Positions 63,501 to 64,000 of a stretch of 64,000 bases of DNA are shown piece by piece. The DNA comes from Pyrocephalus nanus (lineage: Eukaryota; Chordata; Aves; Passeriformes; Tyrannidae). The stretch's first letter is position 1; each line of letters begins with the position of its first letter. The notes below the pieces were generated by a model. It did not search any database and was not told the origin of the DNA. It worked only from the letters and a program-made list of their open reading frames with translations. The position numbers and the translations under genes are program-made. Where the stretch lies: assembly GCA_038380795.1 (NCBI GenBank), contig CM076270.1, positions 21,654,001 to 21,718,000 of the forward strand. Direction: 5' to 3'.

Positions 63501-63883
63501 TAGCTGTCCTCCCAACTCCTACTTTTAGGTGGAAGAAAGATGCACTGAATAGCTCATCATTGCTCCAAGCAAGAAGAAGAACTTCACTGTCATCCTTCTC
63601 CTCCTACAGATGCTGAGATTTCCTTCCCTTCCACCCACCACTGCCCAGTCTTCACAGAGCCATTCTCAGCCCCCAGTATGCCCAATTAGAGGCAACATCG
63701 TTGTCTCAACACATCTCTGACAAAGAGGAATTATAAAAACTGAGACAGGGAGTGATGGAACAGTGTAAGAAAACAGAGAAACCAGCCTGAGTACCTGAGA
63801 TCACTGAAGTTTGTATTTATGCCATACATCTGCATTAATCTTCTTCCTAATTGTTCTCATCCCTCTTTCTAAACAATAATGTT

Positions 63884-63908
63884 TGTTTTGTTTTGGTTTT
63901 TTTTTTTC
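63884..63908. repeat. T-rich low-complexity tract
   Basis: GTTTT units pass into a T11 run near the right end of the window. Low complexity, no associated element recognised. Confidence 0.8.
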
Positions 63909-64000
63909 AACTATCAGACAGGTTTCCAACCTCTGGATGCCTGTTCAGGTGTAAAGCCTTGGCATGCTGTTAAATTTATGTTAAGCCAGCTCATTACCGC

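Larger units (their letters stand above)
53301..64000. other. Stretch without a recognisable gene
   Basis: No protein-coding exon or RNA gene could be named. The segment at 54700-54965 combines octamer-like words, preserved CpGs and an AT-rich core, and looks like a conserved element. The segment at 59473-59790 has more CpG than its surroundings and follows a pyrimidine-rich tract ending in CAG. GC-rich, CpG-poor sequence at 55780-56170 gives chance frames. Simple repeats include (CAAA)n at about 54455-54475, (GA)n at 60547-60562 and a T-rich run at about 63890-63908. Whether the stretch is intergenic or intronic cannot be decided here. Confidence 0.6.

Noticed and set aside
1..64000. CRISPR arrays, bacterial operons, rRNA, tRNA, snRNA and known miRNA genes
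   Set aside because: No regularly spaced repeats, Shine-Dalgarno-led gene series, rRNA or 5S core words, U6-type sequences or remembered miRNA seeds in hairpins were seen. The window is a vertebrate nuclear type.

Overview
This window looks like vertebrate, most probably avian, nuclear DNA that is almost entirely non-coding. The reasons are: no operon-like gene packing; no long convincing open frame; CpG depletion everywhere except one dense CpG island; frequent A/T homopolymers; and very few interspersed repeats. The only two repeats I recognise both belong to the CR1 family of LINE retroposons, the typical repeat of bird and other sauropsid genomes. I see no mammalian SINEs. Species and chromosome cannot be named, and no gene symbol can be given safely.

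Layout. Positions 1-5711 are probably the first intron of a gene running leftwards (minus strand), perhaps with some short coding exons that I can only propose. Positions 5400-6200 are a strong CpG island. On the minus strand it has GC boxes, a TATA-like element and two good 5' splice donors in an ATG-free leader, so it reads as the promoter and 5' UTR exon of that leftward gene. From 6200 to 64000 I find no gene I can name. This part alternates between AT-rich stretches and GC-rich, CpG-poor stretches where long chance ORFs are common. It holds a 3'-end CR1 fragment on the minus strand (about 29150-29252), a perfect 26-bp palindrome (37890-37915), a decayed CR1 reverse-transcriptase fragment on the plus strand (about 52560-53300), a G-run with quadruplex potential (54968-54990) and several simple repeats.

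No new biological system could be supported. The observations most worth testing are the orientation and leader of the CpG-island promoter, a set of phase-compatible minus-strand exon candidates left of it, the 26-bp palindrome, a small secondary CpG cluster at 51.8 kb, and several stretches that look like conserved regulatory elements. Almost all the longer ORFs appear to be chance frames.
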